Positions 38,486-47,620 are shown, counted from the stretch's first letter. The stretch: 64,000 nucleotides of DNA from Gammaproteobacteria bacterium (GCA_029245395.1 JAQWPL010000009.1:1-64000); one strand, 5' to 3'. Program-made: numbers and translations. The notes: generated by a model not told the origin, from the letters alone.

Positions 38486-38836
38486 GTGAAAAATTCCAGA
38501 CCAGTGTATTCGACGGAAACAGGGAGGCTGTGCCCAAAGTGTGGTCGGTCTATATCCGGCTGTAGATGTAAAAAGCCATCCATTATTACTAGTAGTGATG
38601 GAATCATTCGGATATCAAGAGAAACCAAAGGTCGTAAAGGGAAGGGTGTTACTCTGGTGTCTGGATTCCAGTGTACGGAGTCGGAATTAAAGGCTTTGGG
38701 AAAGCGCCTGAAGCAATTGTGTGGTACTGGAGGTACTGTCAAGGAAGGCAGAATAGAAATCCAGGGTGATCTGCGTCACAAAATTTACCAGGAACTTGAT
38801 AATGCCGGCTACAAGGTAAAACTGGCTGGCGGCTAA
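38486..38836 (+). CDS. yciH: SUI1/YciH-family translation factor
   Basis: A 116-residue eIF1-like protein, starting with GTG at 38486. A Cys-rich N-terminal part (LCPKCGRSISGCRC) precedes the SUI1 domain with KGKGVTLVSGF, LGKRLKQLCGTGGTVKEG and IEIQGDLRHKIYQELDNAGY. E. coli YciH (108 residues) can discriminate initiator tRNA in vitro. It is 25 bases before the DUF1244 gene. Confidence 0.93.
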   Translation: MKNSRPVYSTETGRLCPKCGRSISGCRCKKPSIITSSDGIIRISRETKGRKGKGVTLVSGFQCTESELKALGKRLKQLCGTGGTVKEGRIEIQGDLRHKIYQELDNAGYKVKLAGG

Positions 38837-38861
38837 ATAAAGAAATAACAGGAGTAGTGGA

Positions 38862-39155
38862 ATGGATAATCAAAGTGCAACAGAAATCGAAGCGGCCGTA
38901 TTCAGGAGGCTTCTTGAACACCTGGATTCCAGGAAAGATGCTCAGAATATTGCTCTTATGAATCTGGCGGGATTTTGCCGGAATTGCCTTTCAAAATGGT
39001 ATGTTGCAGAAGCCGGTGAAAGAGGATTCGAGGTGGATTACGAAGCAGCCAGAGAGCGTGTATATGGCATGCCCTATACGGAATGGAAGGACAATTACCA
39101 GCATAAAGCTACTGAAAAACAAATACGTCAGTTTGAAAAAAGCTTTCCTGTCTAA
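38862..39155 (+). CDS. DUF1244 family protein
   Basis: A 97-residue helical protein matching DUF1244: VFRRLLEHLDSRKDAQNIAL, LAGFCRNCLSKWY and YGMPYTEWKDNYQHKAT. The conserved Cys pair in CRNC might bind metal. The function is unknown. It follows the SUI1 gene by 25 bases and probably shares its transcript. Confidence 0.88.
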   Translation: MDNQSATEIEAAVFRRLLEHLDSRKDAQNIALMNLAGFCRNCLSKWYVAEAGERGFEVDYEAARERVYGMPYTEWKDNYQHKATEKQIRQFEKSFPV

Positions 39156-39243
39156 CTAGCGTCTCCTTTTAAAAAGCAAGTTCCTGGTTGGTACCTGGGA
39201 AATATGCGAACTGTGTCAACTATTCGTTCGTATTTAGTGGATA

Positions 39244-39253
39244 GGATTAATCC
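39244..39253. promoter_or_regulatory. Perfect palindrome, possible operator
   Basis: GGATTAATCC, a perfect 10-bp palindrome, lies 36 bases upstream of a ribbon-helix-helix gene. Such proteins often bind a palindrome in their own promoter. Confidence 0.3.
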
Positions 39254-39289
39254 AGATTCTGTTAGAACGTGTCTTATAGGAGAACAGAT

Positions 39290-39544
39290 ATGGGTACACT
39301 AAATGTTAGTCAGGCCGCTCAAAATCCGATACATGTGGGTGATTTCAATCTGTCATTAGTTGCAGATTTGCCGGCAAAATTTAATCTGAATGTGCTAAAG
39401 CGGAGTAATCGCGTCAATATCCGTTTGCGTGAAGAAGACATTAGCACGCTTGAAGCCTTGGCATTGGATGCGGACATACCCTTCCAGGCTTTCCTCGCAG
39501 AAGTTGTTCACCAGTTTGCGAAAAGTAATCTGCAAGAAAACTAA
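39290..39544 (+). CDS. Ribbon-helix-helix (CopG-like) protein, orphan antitoxin-like
   Basis: An 84-residue protein. Its C-terminal half RVNIRLREEDISTLEALALD followed by IPFQAFLAEVVHQFAK is the usual pattern of CopG-type antitoxins (strand, then two helices). The ATG at 39290 is chosen because TAGGAGAA at 39277-39284 is a strong ribosome-binding site; an upstream GTG at 39269 would lie before it. No toxin-like gene is next to it on either side, so it may be an orphan antitoxin or a DNA-binding regulator. Confidence 0.7.
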   Translation: MGTLNVSQAAQNPIHVGDFNLSLVADLPAKFNLNVLKRSNRVNIRLREEDISTLEALALDADIPFQAFLAEVVHQFAKSNLQEN

Positions 39545-39591
39545 TTTTAAACTGCGAAACATTAGGTAATCAGGAACTCCATAACCACTTT

Positions 39592-40368
39592 TCAACTTGC
39601 TGCCTCCGGCAGCACCTTGGCTATATCAAACCACTTCAATTCTTCGTCTCTGTCCAGATCCCTGATATAGAGAATATGTCCATCCAGTTGCCATGTGGCA
39701 TCTTGCTGAACTGGTTCACCATTATGCAGTTCAAAGCGTAAAGAAAAATAACCGTCATTGATGCGTATTATAAAGAAAGGAGAGAAGGGCTCTGTCACTC
39801 TGACCTGAAGCTCCTTGATGTATTCCTGCCTGGTGTCCAATACCAGCCTGCCGACCACATGTTCATAAATTTTCTTTCTGTCTTCCTCCATGCCACGAAA
39901 TTCAATGGTATGTAGGTCTCCATCCCTGGCAACCAGCCGGATACTATCCCGGATAATCAGGGCCATAAAACGCTCTTTTTCACTACCTTCTCGCTCCCTT
40001 TCATCTTCGACGAGAGAGCTGTCCTGCGAGGCTTCTTCTCGTCTGCGTAATCGCCGCTGCATGCGCCGTTCATGTCGCTCCAGCCGTTCAGTTGACGGTG
40101 GGCCTCCATCTTCCGCAATAATCAGGTCGCTTTGTAGAAAAGGCTGGGAAGGATCAACACGGCGAGTGAGGGAGTCTGCATCAATGTGATCTGTGGTGGT
40201 GTAGGTATATGCCCATGTGCCGTCATAAATATTACTCACCCGGTCAACATAGTGACTAATCATGTCAATATACTCATCCTGGGTATAGGACTGAGAGTGG
40301 GCGGGGCTGCCCCAGGAGCAAACAATCAGGAAACTGAAGATGGTGCCGGCTTTTTTCATACCTGCCAT
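39592..40368 (-). CDS. Secreted or periplasmic protein, unknown function
   Basis: A 258-residue protein with a signal peptide (MKKAGTIFSFLIVCSWGSPAHSQ is the stretch, first residues; cleavage near AHSQ). After it come a helical segment, a strongly charged Arg/Glu stretch (residues about 95-130, with ERHERRMQRRLRRREE) and a beta-rich C-terminal half (FFIIRINDGYFSLRFELHNG). No family is recognised. The start may be the fourth codon (40359). It is 18 bases from the YciI-like gene upstream and may be cotranscribed with it. Confidence 0.75.
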   Translation of the reverse strand: MAGMKKAGTIFSFLIVCSWGSPAHSQSYTQDEYIDMISHYVDRVSNIYDGTWAYTYTTTDHIDADSLTRRVDPSQPFLQSDLIIAEDGGPPSTERLERHERRMQRRLRRREEASQDSSLVEDEREREGSEKERFMALIIRDSIRLVARDGDLHTIEFRGMEEDRKKIYEHVVGRLVLDTRQEYIKELQVRVTEPFSPFFIIRINDGYFSLRFELHNGEPVQQDATWQLDGHILYIRDLDRDEELKWFDIAKVLPEAAS

Positions 40369-40386
40369 GACCTAATCAGCGGGGAA

Positions 40387-40677
40387 TTATTTCATTGGAA
40401 CGAGTTTAACTGCTTTGATGTCAATGTGTTCCCAGACCTTGCCAGCAATATAAGGGTCACTATGGAGACATTTCTCCAGACTTTCTCTGTCAGGGAATTC
40501 CATGTGCGATGTAGAACCAATCATATTCCCTTCTTCATTAATTATAGCGCCGCCACTGAGATAATGGCCGTGCGCAATCAGTTGCTGGATGTTGGCAATA
40601 TGAGCTTCCCGATTTTGCATACGACGATCCAGGGCATCCGGGTCGCTAAAGTCTAAAGCTGTTACAACAAATTGCAT
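40387..40677 (-). CDS. YciI-like protein
   Basis: A 96-residue dimeric ferredoxin-like-fold protein of the YCII family. Typical features are the opening MQFVVTALD, RMQNREAHIANIQQL, GHYLSGGAI and DPYIAGKVWEHIDIKAVKLV with a conserved Asp-Pro-Tyr. ATG 40677 is chosen because AGAGG lies 6 bases before it. YCII proteins are seen in catabolic clusters, but their reaction is usually unknown. Confidence 0.85.
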   Translation of the reverse strand: MQFVVTALDFSDPDALDRRMQNREAHIANIQQLIAHGHYLSGGAIINEEGNMIGSTSHMEFPDRESLEKCLHSDPYIAGKVWEHIDIKAVKLVPMK

Positions 40678-40749
40678 AAGCAACCTCTTTATAAATTTAT
40701 CTTTAACTAAAGCTTTTTTAAAAGCTTGGTGCGGACAGCATAATAGCTA

Positions 40750-42216
40750 CTACACTTCTGAGATAAGTTTTGTAACCATGCAGGCTTCGAGACCTTCAAT
40801 CCCTTCCTCCGACCCATGACCACTTTCCTTGATGCCACCGAAAGGTGACTCTGGTACGGAAATGGCAAAGCTGTTAATTCCAATCATGCCTGCTTCCAGT
40901 TGTTCGCCTAGCAATTTCACTCGCTTAGCCGAATCTGTGAATGCGAAAGCCGCCAAGCCATAGGGTAGACGATTAGCCTCAGTAATAACTTCGTTATAGT
41001 CACTGAAGGAATTGATAATTGCCACTGGCCCAAAGGGCTCTTCCTGCATGATGCGGGCACTGTGCGGCACATTTGACAATACAGTGGGTTGGTAGAAAAA
41101 ACCTGGCCCATCTATGGTAGAACCGCCAGTGTTTAGTGTCGCACCTTCTGTAACTGCATCATCAACAAGTGCACTGATGGCATCCAGCCGGCGGGAATGA
41201 ATAAGTGGCCCCATCTTGCTATTTTCATCCAGGGGGTTACCTACCAGGATTTCTTTGGTTCGTGCAGTAAAACCTTTTACGAACTTTTCAAAAAGTGATT
41301 CATGAACCAGGAAACGGGTCGGTGAAACACAGACCTGGCCACCATTGCGATACTTGGCAACAACGGCCATTTCCAGCACAGCCTCAACATCGGCATCTTC
41401 AAACACAAGAACTGGTGCATGACCGCCAAGTTCCATGGTAGTGCGAATCATTTTGTCAGCCGCCAGTTTCATCAGGGATTTACCGACCGGTATTGAGCCG
41501 GTAAAAGACATCTTGCGGATGATGGGGGAATTCAGTAGATAGGTTGAAACGATGTGGGGGACACCAAATAGCACGGATAACACACCGTCTGGCAGACCGG
41601 CATCCTGTATGCACTTTGCCATCAACAGGGCTGTGGCTGGTGTATCTTCTGCCGGCTTGAATACACAGGAGCAACCTGCTCCCAGTGAAGCGCCCATTTT
41701 CCGGGCTGGATTACCTTGCGGAAAGTTCCAGGGAGCAAAGGCTGCTACGGGACCAATTGGTTCCTTGACTACATACATGCGCGAGCCTGGCTGGCGCTGG
41801 GCAAGCACACGGCCATAGGCGCGGCGGCCTTCTTCTGCATACCATTCCAATACTGCGGAAGACATTTTCAATTCCATTCGGGACTGGACAATAGGCTTAC
41901 CGGATTCAAGTGAGGCGACAGTAGTAATCTGTTCAGCTCTTTTCCGCATCAATTCAGCGGCTTTGCGTAACACGGCACTGCGTTCTTCAGGCAGTTTGTC
42001 ACGCCAGACTTTGAAACCTTCCTCTGCGGCTTTCAGTGCACGATCCATATCGGCTTCCGTCGCATGCGGCAATTGACCTAATACTTCTTCAGTTGCAGGA
42101 TTCAGCACATCCTCACTTTTCCGGTCTCCTTTTGACACCCATTCACCTGCAATAAATAATTGCAATTCGGGGTAGTGATCCAGGGGATTGGATTTGAGTT
42201 GTTCAGCTTCAGCCAC
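40750..42216 (-). CDS. NAD(P)-dependent aldehyde dehydrogenase, succinate-semialdehyde type
   Basis: A 488-residue aldehyde dehydrogenase most like the GabD/SSADH group. Rossmann FTGSIPVGKSLMKLAA, catalytic Glu in TMELGGHAPVLVFEDAD, nucleophile Cys in RNGGQVCVSPTRF, and PVAAFAPWNFP are all present. It oxidises an aldehyde to an acid; the exact substrate is not readable. It is divergent from the LigW-like decarboxylase gene (139 bases), which suggests joint control. Confidence 0.9.
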   Translation of the reverse strand: MAEAEQLKSNPLDHYPELQLFIAGEWVSKGDRKSEDVLNPATEEVLGQLPHATEADMDRALKAAEEGFKVWRDKLPEERSAVLRKAAELMRKRAEQITTVASLESGKPIVQSRMELKMSSAVLEWYAEEGRRAYGRVLAQRQPGSRMYVVKEPIGPVAAFAPWNFPQGNPARKMGASLGAGCSCVFKPAEDTPATALLMAKCIQDAGLPDGVLSVLFGVPHIVSTYLLNSPIIRKMSFTGSIPVGKSLMKLAADKMIRTTMELGGHAPVLVFEDADVEAVLEMAVVAKYRNGGQVCVSPTRFLVHESLFEKFVKGFTARTKEILVGNPLDENSKMGPLIHSRRLDAISALVDDAVTEGATLNTGGSTIDGPGFFYQPTVLSNVPHSARIMQEEPFGPVAIINSFSDYNEVITEANRLPYGLAAFAFTDSAKRVKLLGEQLEAGMIGINSFAISVPESPFGGIKESGHGSEEGIEGLEACMVTKLISEV

Positions 42217-42355
42217 AATGAGACTCCTGCAGGTACTGGGAAAAATTAAGGGGCGTAATAATCGCTTAATTGGGGGTTGGAGTAAAATATTTTCGATATA
42301 CTGCGCCTCTTTCTATAAGAAATAGTTTTATTCCTTTTGCCAGAACGGAGTTTGC

Positions 42356-43408
42356 ATGCCCGAAATTACCTCAATCCCTTTCAATGACAACTACAGGCGC
42401 ATTGCCACGGAAGAAGCATGGGCGTCACCTGAATTACTACAGATGTATGCTGACCTTTATAACAGTGGGAAAATTGATGATCCGGGATTTGATAGTTTGT
42501 GGGGCTTTTACGGGACTTCCAATGCCAACAGACCTGCGACTGTCAGGCGCAGGCTGGCCGATCTTGATGAGGAGAGGCTTGCCGACATGGATGCGGCGGG
42601 CATTGATTTTGCTGTATTAGCGCTGACCTCACCTGGTGTGCAGGTATTCGACCGGGATACCGCTATCTCTGTTGCTAAAGACACTAACGACATAGTGAAA
42701 GCTGCTGTAGACAGGCATCCGGATCGTTATGCAGCCCTCTGTGCCATCGCACCCCAGGCACCCGAGTTGGCTGCTCAGGAACTGGAACGCTGCAAGTCAT
42801 TAGGTTTCAAAGGCATCATCAATAATTCCCACACCCACGGTGAATATCTGTCTGACCCTAAATTCTGGCCTATTTTCGAAGCGGCAGAAGCCATGGACAT
42901 GCCCATCTACCTTCATCCCAATACGCCTCCGCGAAACATGATTGAGCCCATGTTGGAAGCAGGCCTGGATGGGGCGGTTTTTGGTTTTGGAGTGGAAACA
43001 GGCTTGCATATGCTGCGCATTATTACTGCCGGTGTGTTTGATCGTTTTCCAAAACTGCAAATTATAATTGGTCACATGGGTGAGTCCTTACCCTACTGGA
43101 TGTATCGTCTGGATTTTATGCATAACGCGCAAGTGTCATCGAATCGCTATGAAGCGCTTAAACCCCTGAAGAAAAAAGTCAGCGATTACATGAAGGAAAA
43201 TGTGTATATCACTTGCAGCGGCATGGCCTGGGAACCCGCTGTGCGATTTGCCCAACAAACTATTGGGGTAGATCGGGTCATGTATGCCATGGACTATCCT
43301 TATCAGTATGTCCTGCAAGAAGTGACGGATATGGACAACATGGATATATCTGATGCTGAAAAGAAAATGTTTTATGAAAAAGTGGCAACCAGTGTATTTA
43401 AACTTTAA
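42356..43408 (+). CDS. Amidohydrolase-fold decarboxylase, LigW (5-carboxyvanillate decarboxylase)-like
   Basis: A 350-residue enzyme of the amidohydrolase-2/ACMSD family. It resembles LigW along its whole length as I remember that family: RIATEEAWASPELL (metal Glu), SLWGFYGTSNANR, ALTSPGVQVFDRDTA, LGFKGIINNSHTHGEYL, MPIYLHPNTPPRNMIEPML (metal His), GAVFGFGVETGLHMLR, IIGHMGESLPYWMYRLDFMH (His) and VMYAMDYPYQY (metal Asp). LigW removes the 5-carboxyl of 5-carboxyvanillate, giving vanillate in biphenyl-lignin breakdown. Gamma-resorcylate or 2,3-dihydroxybenzoate decarboxylases are relatives, so substrate needs testing. No other ortho-/meta-cleavage genes are in the window. Confidence 0.85.
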   Translation: MPEITSIPFNDNYRRIATEEAWASPELLQMYADLYNSGKIDDPGFDSLWGFYGTSNANRPATVRRRLADLDEERLADMDAAGIDFAVLALTSPGVQVFDRDTAISVAKDTNDIVKAAVDRHPDRYAALCAIAPQAPELAAQELERCKSLGFKGIINNSHTHGEYLSDPKFWPIFEAAEAMDMPIYLHPNTPPRNMIEPMLEAGLDGAVFGFGVETGLHMLRIITAGVFDRFPKLQIIIGHMGESLPYWMYRLDFMHNAQVSSNRYEALKPLKKKVSDYMKENVYITCSGMAWEPAVRFAQQTIGVDRVMYAMDYPYQYVLQEVTDMDNMDISDAEKKMFYEKVATSVFKL

Positions 43409-43512
43409 ATAAAACAAATAGTAACCCTCAAGCTAGAACACCATTAGTTCTATCCACATTCATTACATTATTACCTAATATGATCGATTTTTTAATCTTT
43501 GGAATTTTGTTC

Positions 43513-45792
43513 ATGCGAAGGTATTTTTTCCCCAATTGTTGGCGTAAGCAATTCACGGGTTTTTTAATTCTGATTCCGGTTCTCTTATTTACGGCGACAC
43601 AATCTTTCGCCCAGGGAGAGGGCGGAATCACCGGCGCTAAAACTGTTGACATTCCGAGGCTTCCCGATGACATCAACATAGACGGCAAGCTGGATGACGC
43701 CATCTGGACACAAGCTGCCGTGGTGAGCGATTTCCATCAGATGGCGCCTTTCGAATATGCGCAACCCAGCCAGCGCACTGAAGTCCGGGTATTTTATGCA
43801 GACGATGCCCTGTATATCGGTGCCCGCATGTATGAAGAGGATCCTTCCCTGATCATCGCTAATGTGTTGCTCCAGGGACAAGGCTTGCCAAATGACGACT
43901 CTTTTAACCTGATGCTGGATCCTTATCTGGATCGACGCAGCGGCTTTCTCTTTGAGATCAATGCTAATGGTGTACGTGTTGATGGAATCTACCAGAATGT
44001 TTCCGGTGTGGATCGTAACTGGGAAGGCATTTGGCAGGCCGGCTCCAGTATTGATGAGGAAGGCTGGGTTACTGAAATCCGTATCCCTTTCCAGACTTTG
44101 TCATTTGATCAGGGCAATACAGAATGGGGCATCAATTTCCGTCGTACTATCCGTCGCAATCAGGAAGAGATCGGCTGGGTCTCCCGTAATCGCCTGATCA
44201 ATCCCAGCATTGCGGGTACTGCCACGGGCCTGACTGATCTGCAGCAGGGTCTTGGTCTGGATGTGGTGCCTTATCTTGTCATGCGCAAAGAGCGGACGCT
44301 TGGTCCAGGAGGCTTTGAAGATGAAGTTTTCGAACCCCAGGTAGATTTTTTTTACAAAATCACTCCGCAGTTGAATGCTGCACTGACACTGAACACCGAT
44401 TTCTCTGCCACCGAAGTGGACTCCCGCCAGGTGAACCTGACCCGCTTCAATCTCTTTTTTCCGGAACGACGTGACTTCTTCATCCGTGATGCGGATATTT
44501 TTCAGTTTGGTCGTATCGGGGTCGGATCCAATTTCAATGAAGAGGGAAATGCTGCAGTACCGCGAGGCTCATTACAAAATGGCAGACCGTTTTTCTCGCG
44601 CCGGATTGGTCTCAGTCCAGGTGGTTTGCCGGTAGATATTACTGCCGGTGCCAAACTCAGCGGAAGGGTAGGTGACTGGGATGTGGGCACGTTGATTGTT
44701 AATCAGGATGAAGATGAAGTAGCCGGAATTGATGCGCAAACAGTGTTTGTAAGTCGGGCAGCACTCAATATTTTGGATGAATCCCTGCTTGGTGTGATCG
44801 CTACCAGTGGAGACCCACGTTCCAATATCGATAATTCCCTGGTGGGAATCGACTTTCGGTATCGTAATTCGAGTTTAGCGGGCAACCGTGTAGCCGAGGG
44901 AGAGTTCTGGTATCAGCAAACGGATACGGACGGCATCAGCGGCGATGATTCGTCCTGGGGCTTTGGCGTGAGCTCGCCCAATACCGAAGGCTTACGCGGT
45001 GGCTACCGCTATAAAAGGATAGAAGATAATTTTCGACCGGCGCTGGGGTTTGTGAATCAGACAGGCATAGAAGACCATTCCCTGGATTTTGGCTATAGAC
45101 TTTTCTTTCCTGCTGGAGGCTATGTCCGGTCGGTATACGGGGGTGCTGATGCTTACCGTAACAGCGACTTGAATTCAGGCAACTTAATTTCTGAAACCAA
45201 AGACATTCGTGTCAATGCCAATAACAATGAAGGCGACAGTGTTGCAGTCAGTCTTGTTCGCACCAGAGATGTATTGATTCGCGATTTCAGAATCAATCGT
45301 TCTTCTGATGGCAGTAATAATGTGATCATAGCGCCGGGTGACTATACTTATACTGAAGGTACGGCGCGGCTTAATTTTGCTGGCCGCCGCCGGATTTCTG
45401 GAAACATCAGGGCAAGCTGGGGCGAGTTTTACAACGGCAACCATTTCCAACGCGCAGTATCTGTGAACTGGCAGCCCAGTAACCGTTACAACCTGGGATT
45501 GGATTTTTCAGAAAATGAAATCCACCTACCAGCAGGCCACTTTACAGTACGCCAGATTTCATTTGATTCTCTGATCAATTTCACACCGGAGGTGAGCTGG
45601 GCCAATATTGTTCAGTACGACAATGTCTCGGAAGGGATTGGTATCAACAGCCGCTTGCGCTGGATACCTGAATCAGGGCAAGAGGGATTTCTAGTCCTCA
45701 ACTGGGGCATGATTGACCTTGATAAGGATAATGAATTTACTTCTATCAACGGTGACCTGTCCCTCAAATTCAACTATACATTCAGGTTTTAG
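43513..45792 (+). CDS. DUF5916 outer-membrane protein with CBM9-like domain
   Basis: A 759-residue secreted protein. The signal peptide is in MRRYFFPNCWRKQF... and ends near SFAQG; I take ATG 43513 rather than 43480, which would place extra hydrophobic residues before it. The N-terminal 200 residues match the family-9 carbohydrate-binding-like domain (INIDGKLDDAIWTQAAVV, EVRVFYADDALYIGARMYE, EIRIPFQTLSF), and the rest is a beta-barrel-like DUF5916 region ending LKFNYTFRF with the terminal Phe of outer-membrane proteins. Function unknown; such genes often sit near transporters and hydrolases. It is 104 bases after the LigW-like gene. Confidence 0.85.
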   Translation: MRRYFFPNCWRKQFTGFLILIPVLLFTATQSFAQGEGGITGAKTVDIPRLPDDINIDGKLDDAIWTQAAVVSDFHQMAPFEYAQPSQRTEVRVFYADDALYIGARMYEEDPSLIIANVLLQGQGLPNDDSFNLMLDPYLDRRSGFLFEINANGVRVDGIYQNVSGVDRNWEGIWQAGSSIDEEGWVTEIRIPFQTLSFDQGNTEWGINFRRTIRRNQEEIGWVSRNRLINPSIAGTATGLTDLQQGLGLDVVPYLVMRKERTLGPGGFEDEVFEPQVDFFYKITPQLNAALTLNTDFSATEVDSRQVNLTRFNLFFPERRDFFIRDADIFQFGRIGVGSNFNEEGNAAVPRGSLQNGRPFFSRRIGLSPGGLPVDITAGAKLSGRVGDWDVGTLIVNQDEDEVAGIDAQTVFVSRAALNILDESLLGVIATSGDPRSNIDNSLVGIDFRYRNSSLAGNRVAEGEFWYQQTDTDGISGDDSSWGFGVSSPNTEGLRGGYRYKRIEDNFRPALGFVNQTGIEDHSLDFGYRLFFPAGGYVRSVYGGADAYRNSDLNSGNLISETKDIRVNANNNEGDSVAVSLVRTRDVLIRDFRINRSSDGSNNVIIAPGDYTYTEGTARLNFAGRRRISGNIRASWGEFYNGNHFQRAVSVNWQPSNRYNLGLDFSENEIHLPAGHFTVRQISFDSLINFTPEVSWANIVQYDNVSEGIGINSRLRWIPESGQEGFLVLNWGMIDLDKDNEFTSINGDLSLKFNYTFRF

Positions 45793-45809
45793 GATTGCAC
45801 AATCGCAGC

Positions 45810-45932
45810 AGCTACTGCTGCTCGTCCAGTCATCGTTAAAAGTTAAGTCCGAGCACTGCGCCCGTACTACCGTACTGTGCTTGGCATCGAACTTAACTTT
45901 TGCCTCAACTGGCCTTCGCTCGCTACGCTGCC
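45810..45932 (+). repeat. Palindromic intergenic repeat, copy A
   Basis: A 123-bp element whose 64-bp core (45838-45901) starts AAAAGTTAAGT and ends ACTTAACTTTT, with inner GCAC/GTGC and GTAC/GTAC pairings, so the single strand can fold into a long hairpin. It is repeated in inverted orientation at 47621-47743, with 59 of 64 core positions the same by direct comparison. Confidence 0.9.
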
Positions 45933-45978
45933 AAAATTTTAGCTTTGTTGGGTGAGCTGTGCTCACCAAGAGGAAATT

Positions 45979-46872
45979 ATGATTAAACATTCAAGAATTG
46001 CTTTTGGATTCATCTATTTTCTACTTGTTCTTATTAGTGGCGTGGTGAATGCACAGGGTGGCTTGAATTTTGAGGCTATTGAAATTGAAACAGTTCAACT
46101 GGAAGACAATGTCCATATCCTCATGGGCGGTCCGGCGCAGGGAAATGTATTGGTTCTCTCGGGGCCTGATGGCGTCTTTATGGTGGATTCCATGTACGCC
46201 CCAATGCACGACAAGCTGGTGAGTGCCATTGGTGAAATCAGTGCAGAACCAATTCGCTATGTGGTGAACACGCACATGCATGGTGACCATACGGCAGGCA
46301 ATGATGCATTGAAGGCGGTGGGTGCTCAGGTTATTGGGCAGGAAAACATCCGCGCCAGGATGGCAGCACTGGGGCCTGGTAATTTACCTGATTTGCAGTA
46401 TCAGGATTCAATAACGCTGCATATGAATGGTGAGGAAATCCTAATAAGCTGGCCGCAGCCTGCGCATACGGATCATGATTCCATGATATTTCTGAAAAAT
46501 GCCAACATTCTACATGTAGGAGATATCCCCTCTAACTTGCGTTATCCCAATATCGGTATTGATGATGGGGGTAGTGTCGACGGTATGACGCAAGCGGCGA
46601 GAATGGTTCTGGATTTAATCGATGAAGATACTCGACTCATAGCAGGTCATCTGGGTCCCATAGTTCCTGTTATCGAGATGGAAGCACAGCTTGCGATGTT
46701 TGCAGAAGTCAGTGAAAGAATTCAGGCTATGATTGATCGCGGTATGAGCCTTGAAGAAGTGCTGGCAGCTCGACCAACAGCGGATTTCGATGAGGCCCGC
46801 TCAGCCGGAGCCATTACTCCGGAACGATTTACGGGGCTGGTTTATACTGACCTGTCGAGAAGGCAAGAATAA
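45979..46872 (+). CDS. Secreted metallo-beta-lactamase-fold hydrolase
   Basis: A 297-residue protein from ATG 45979 (AGAGGAAAT just upstream). A signal peptide (to about residue 26, VVNAQG) sends it to the periplasm. The MBL fold metal ligands are VNTHMHGDHTAGN (residues 97-108; HMHGDH 99-104), AHTDHDSMIF and LIAGHLGPI. It has the one-domain form seen in class B-like or SoxH/quinoprotein-associated hydrolases; the true substrate is unknown and beta-lactamase activity should not be assumed. It lies between the two inverted repeat copies and is followed after 26 bases by a small membrane protein gene. Confidence 0.88.
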   Translation: MIKHSRIAFGFIYFLLVLISGVVNAQGGLNFEAIEIETVQLEDNVHILMGGPAQGNVLVLSGPDGVFMVDSMYAPMHDKLVSAIGEISAEPIRYVVNTHMHGDHTAGNDALKAVGAQVIGQENIRARMAALGPGNLPDLQYQDSITLHMNGEEILISWPQPAHTDHDSMIFLKNANILHVGDIPSNLRYPNIGIDDGGSVDGMTQAARMVLDLIDEDTRLIAGHLGPIVPVIEMEAQLAMFAEVSERIQAMIDRGMSLEEVLAARPTADFDEARSAGAITPERFTGLVYTDLSRRQE

Positions 46873-46898
46873 AAACGGAACAAGCAAGGGAGCAAGCC

Positions 46899-47306
46899 AT
46901 GCTCATTAGTTGGGAATCATTAAAAACAAAAGCCTTTGGTGAAATCACTACCGATAAAAAGCGGCAGGCAATACTGGAATGGCTTCAGGGCCGCTGGGAA
47001 TTCCACAAGTGGTTTGCCTCCATTATTACCGGTAGCTTCGTAGCTTTTGCTTTATTTGGGGAAGCGGCAGAACTCAATTATGTAAGGCAAGTTAGTATTC
47101 TGACCGGGCATATTCTTTTTTTATTTTCCCTGCTTGGCAACCTGGTCATCCTCTGGTCCATCCCCAGCTGGAAAATCATGATTACACTTGAGGAAATCAA
47201 CAACTGCAGCAGAATGCGTTGGGATTTTCGCCTCACTACCTGGTTTTCAATAATCTGCTTTCTGGCAGGGCTCGTGTTAGCCATGGCTGGAAACACACCG
47301 ACCTAG
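46899..47306 (+). CDS. Small membrane protein, unknown
   Basis: A 135-residue protein with about three membrane segments: FHKWFASIITGSFVAFALFG, VSILTGHILFLFSLLGNLVI and TTWFSIICFLAGLVLAMAG. A charged N-terminus (TDKKRQAILEWLQGRWEF) precedes them. No family is recognised. It is close behind the MBL-fold gene (26 bases) and probably cotranscribed. It ends at the edge of the scar region. Confidence 0.65.
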   Translation: MLISWESLKTKAFGEITTDKKRQAILEWLQGRWEFHKWFASIITGSFVAFALFGEAAELNYVRQVSILTGHILFLFSLLGNLVILWSIPSWKIMITLEEINNCSRMRWDFRLTTWFSIICFLAGLVLAMAGNTPT

Positions 47307-47428
47307 TCAGCACCTGTTTCATTGAGAAATGCTTTTTTGCGCTGATCATCAATCTTGTCCCAGGGCATTTCAGTCAGGGCACCTTCTTTTAGAGATGAAA
47401 AAGGCAAAACACTGCAGGCTTGCCTAGA
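47303..47428 (-). pseudogene. Possible C-terminal gene remnant
   Basis: A 41-codon open stretch on the minus strand ends LTEMPWDKIDDQRKKAFLN and then GAD-stop. It looks like a real protein C-terminus, but it has no start and an upstream TGA at 47429-47431. It lies downstream of the aldehyde dehydrogenase on the same strand. I cannot name the family. It may be the tail of a gene lost when the insertion scar next to it formed. Confidence 0.3.
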
Positions 47429-47483
47429 TCAGGTTTGGGACTAGAAATGTAGTTAATGTTTATAGATTCTAATGTCCGCTTAC

Positions 47484-47603
47484 TGGTCTGGCCCCACTTT
47501 GACGGACCTCCTCATTAAGGCACAATCATGTGCTTGGAGGTGGAAAATGGCAAGACGAAAGAGGTATAGCAGAATAAAAACAGAAAAATGTGGTGATATA
47601 TAA
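47484..47603 (+). mobile_element. Insertion sequence left-end remnant
   Basis: TGGTCTGGCCCCACTTTGAC resembles terminal inverted repeats of IS3-family elements. It is followed by a strong ribosome-binding site (GGAGG, 47536-47540) and an ATG at 47547 coding MARRKRYS, a usual first segment of IS3 OrfA proteins; the frame then turns into unrelated codons and stops at 47601-47603. The rest of the element is gone. This is a pattern match, not a database result. Confidence 0.5.
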
Positions 47604-47620
47604 CCAAAAAACCAGCGAGC

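Noticed and set aside
45838-45901. The palindromic repeats as integron attC sites (GTTAAGT and ACTTAAC fit GTTRRRY and RYYYAAC)
   Set aside because: In attC the RYYYAAC box is first and GTTRRRY last; here the order is opposite on both strands, and there is no integrase gene or cassette array.
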